Shown here piece after piece: positions 6,128 to 6,262 of a stretch of 6,262 bases of DNA (its first letter is position 1; each line of letters starts with the position of its first letter). Under the pieces are notes generated by a model. It was not told where the DNA came from. It worked only from the letters and a program-made list of their open reading frames with translations, and did no database searches. This DNA comes from Chloroflexota bacterium (GTDB lineage Bacteria; Chloroflexota; Dehalococcoidia; UBA3495): the NCBI GenBank assembly GCA_022571575.1, contig JACZXN010000110.1, positions 1 to 6,262 on the forward strand. The letters run 5' to 3'. A program made the translations under genes and the position numbers.

Positions 6128-6162
6128 AAAAAAGCGCCCCGGCAGTGATGCCGGGGCGCTTT
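6128..6162 (-). terminator. Intrinsic terminator of the right-edge minus-strand gene
   Basis: A perfect 13-bp inverted repeat (6131-6143 with 6150-6162) has a 6-base loop, and on the minus strand it runs into six T (A at 6128-6133 on +). The + side has only three T then C, so it mainly serves the minus strand. It lies 68 bases after the TAA of the partial gene at the edge. Its arms AAAGCGCCCCGGC/GCCGGGGCGCTTT are the same as those of the terminator at 3889-3925. Confidence 0.85.
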
Positions 6163-6176
6163 CGGTGATCTCTACC

Positions 6177-6191
6177 GGGCCTTGGGGGCCC
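6177..6191 (-). repeat. Small GGGCC/GGCCC hairpin in the right-edge gene's 3' UTR
   Basis: GGGCC (6177-6181) and GGCCC (6187-6191) form a 5-bp inverted repeat with a 5-base loop, between the stop codon of the right-edge gene and its terminator. It parallels the GGCCCA/TGGGCC stem at 3946-3965. Confidence 0.3.
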
Positions 6192-6230
6192 TGGTCAGAT
6201 GTGATTGCTACCTAACTGTGCCTGGTGTAC

Positions 6231-6262
6231 TTACTTAGCGTGCTTGATGTACTCAAAAGAGT
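6231..6262 (-). CDS. Partial CDS: C-terminal end of a probable second SBP_bac_5 protein
   Basis: Read leftward, the edge encodes SFEYIKHAK and then TAA (6231-6233). This resembles the AFEYTKHR end of the lipoprotein at 3986-5806, sharing F-E-Y-x-K-H in register at the C-terminus. It is followed by the same type of terminator at nearly the same distance. The rest of the gene lies outside the window. It is probably a tandem paralogue of the solute-binding protein. The evidence is nine residues plus context, so the family assignment is an inference. Confidence 0.62.
   Translation of the reverse strand, partial: SFEYIKHAK

Larger units (their letters stand above)
5807..6230. other. 424-base intergenic region between two minus-strand genes
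   Basis: The stretch holds, from left to right, the leader and promoter of the lipoprotein gene, an AT-rich section with the AATAAATA dyad, and a short repeat of GGATT units (6072-6095). These are followed by the terminator of the gene entering from the right edge. Its composition from about 5820 to 6070 is clearly more AT-rich than the coding DNA. A 61-codon open frame at 6030-6215 on + runs through the terminator hairpin and is not considered a gene. No tRNA or known small RNA is recognised; the two GGTTCGA strings (5971-5977, 6014-6020) lack the stems of a tRNA T-arm. Confidence 0.7.

Noticed and set aside
6030..6215. 61-codon open reading frame on + in the right intergenic region
   Set aside because: It runs through a clear terminator hairpin, has no ribosome binding site or recognisable protein features, and lies antisense to the 3' UTR of the right-edge gene.

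Overview
The window is GC-rich bacterial chromosomal DNA with five recognisable protein genes and the last few codons of a sixth. No rRNA, tRNA, CRISPR array, insertion sequence or phage gene is visible. The mix of genes suggests an environmental bacterium, possibly Chloroflexota (Dehalococcoidia/SAR202-like). That mix is a DPPR-synthase-type UbiA prenyltransferase, a DUF362 protein, a divergent YchF-type ATPase, and a family 5 solute-binding lipoprotein with a long Ser/Thr/Pro linker. The taxonomic guess comes from general familiarity with such gene sets, not from a marker gene, and is held with modest confidence.

Left block, + strand (1-3925): four genes lie head to tail with short gaps. 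They are a membrane UbiA-family prenyltransferase (40-987, start uncertain), a DUF362 protein (1016-2170), a YchF/OLA1-like ATPase with an altered switch region (2226-3320) and a GNAT acetyltransferase (3330-3866). Gaps of 28, 55 and 9 bases suggest co-transcription. The 55-base gap carries a near-perfect 19-bp dyad and a TATAAC box placed for an internal, possibly leaderless, start of the ATPase gene. A strong hairpin with T-tracts on both sides (3889-3925) ends the block and serves both strands.

Right block, - strand (3986-6262): a 606-residue lipoprotein of the SBP_bac_5 family (peptide/nickel-type ABC importer component) is read leftward. It has a textbook signal peptide and lipobox, a strong Shine-Dalgarno sequence before a GTG start, and a good sigma70-type promoter (TTGACT-17-TATAAC) about 100 bases upstream. 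No permease or ATPase genes are in the window. Beyond a 424-base non-coding stretch, the right edge holds the last nine codons of another - strand gene. Its C-terminus (SFEYIKHAK) resembles that of the lipoprotein (AFEYTKHR), so it is probably a second SBP paralogue. Each of these - strand genes is followed at about 60-70 bases by a hairpin with the same 13-base arms, and each has a smaller GGCCC-type hairpin in between.

The + strand genes do not form an obvious single pathway. UbiA (polyprenyl-phosphate chemistry in the membrane) and DUF362 may be functionally paired, while the ATPase and GNAT look like general cytoplasmic proteins. I found no clear new defence or mobile system. The best leads are the divergent YchF-like ATPase, the UbiA/DUF362 pair, the regulatory sequence in the two intergenic regions, and the repeated terminator module.
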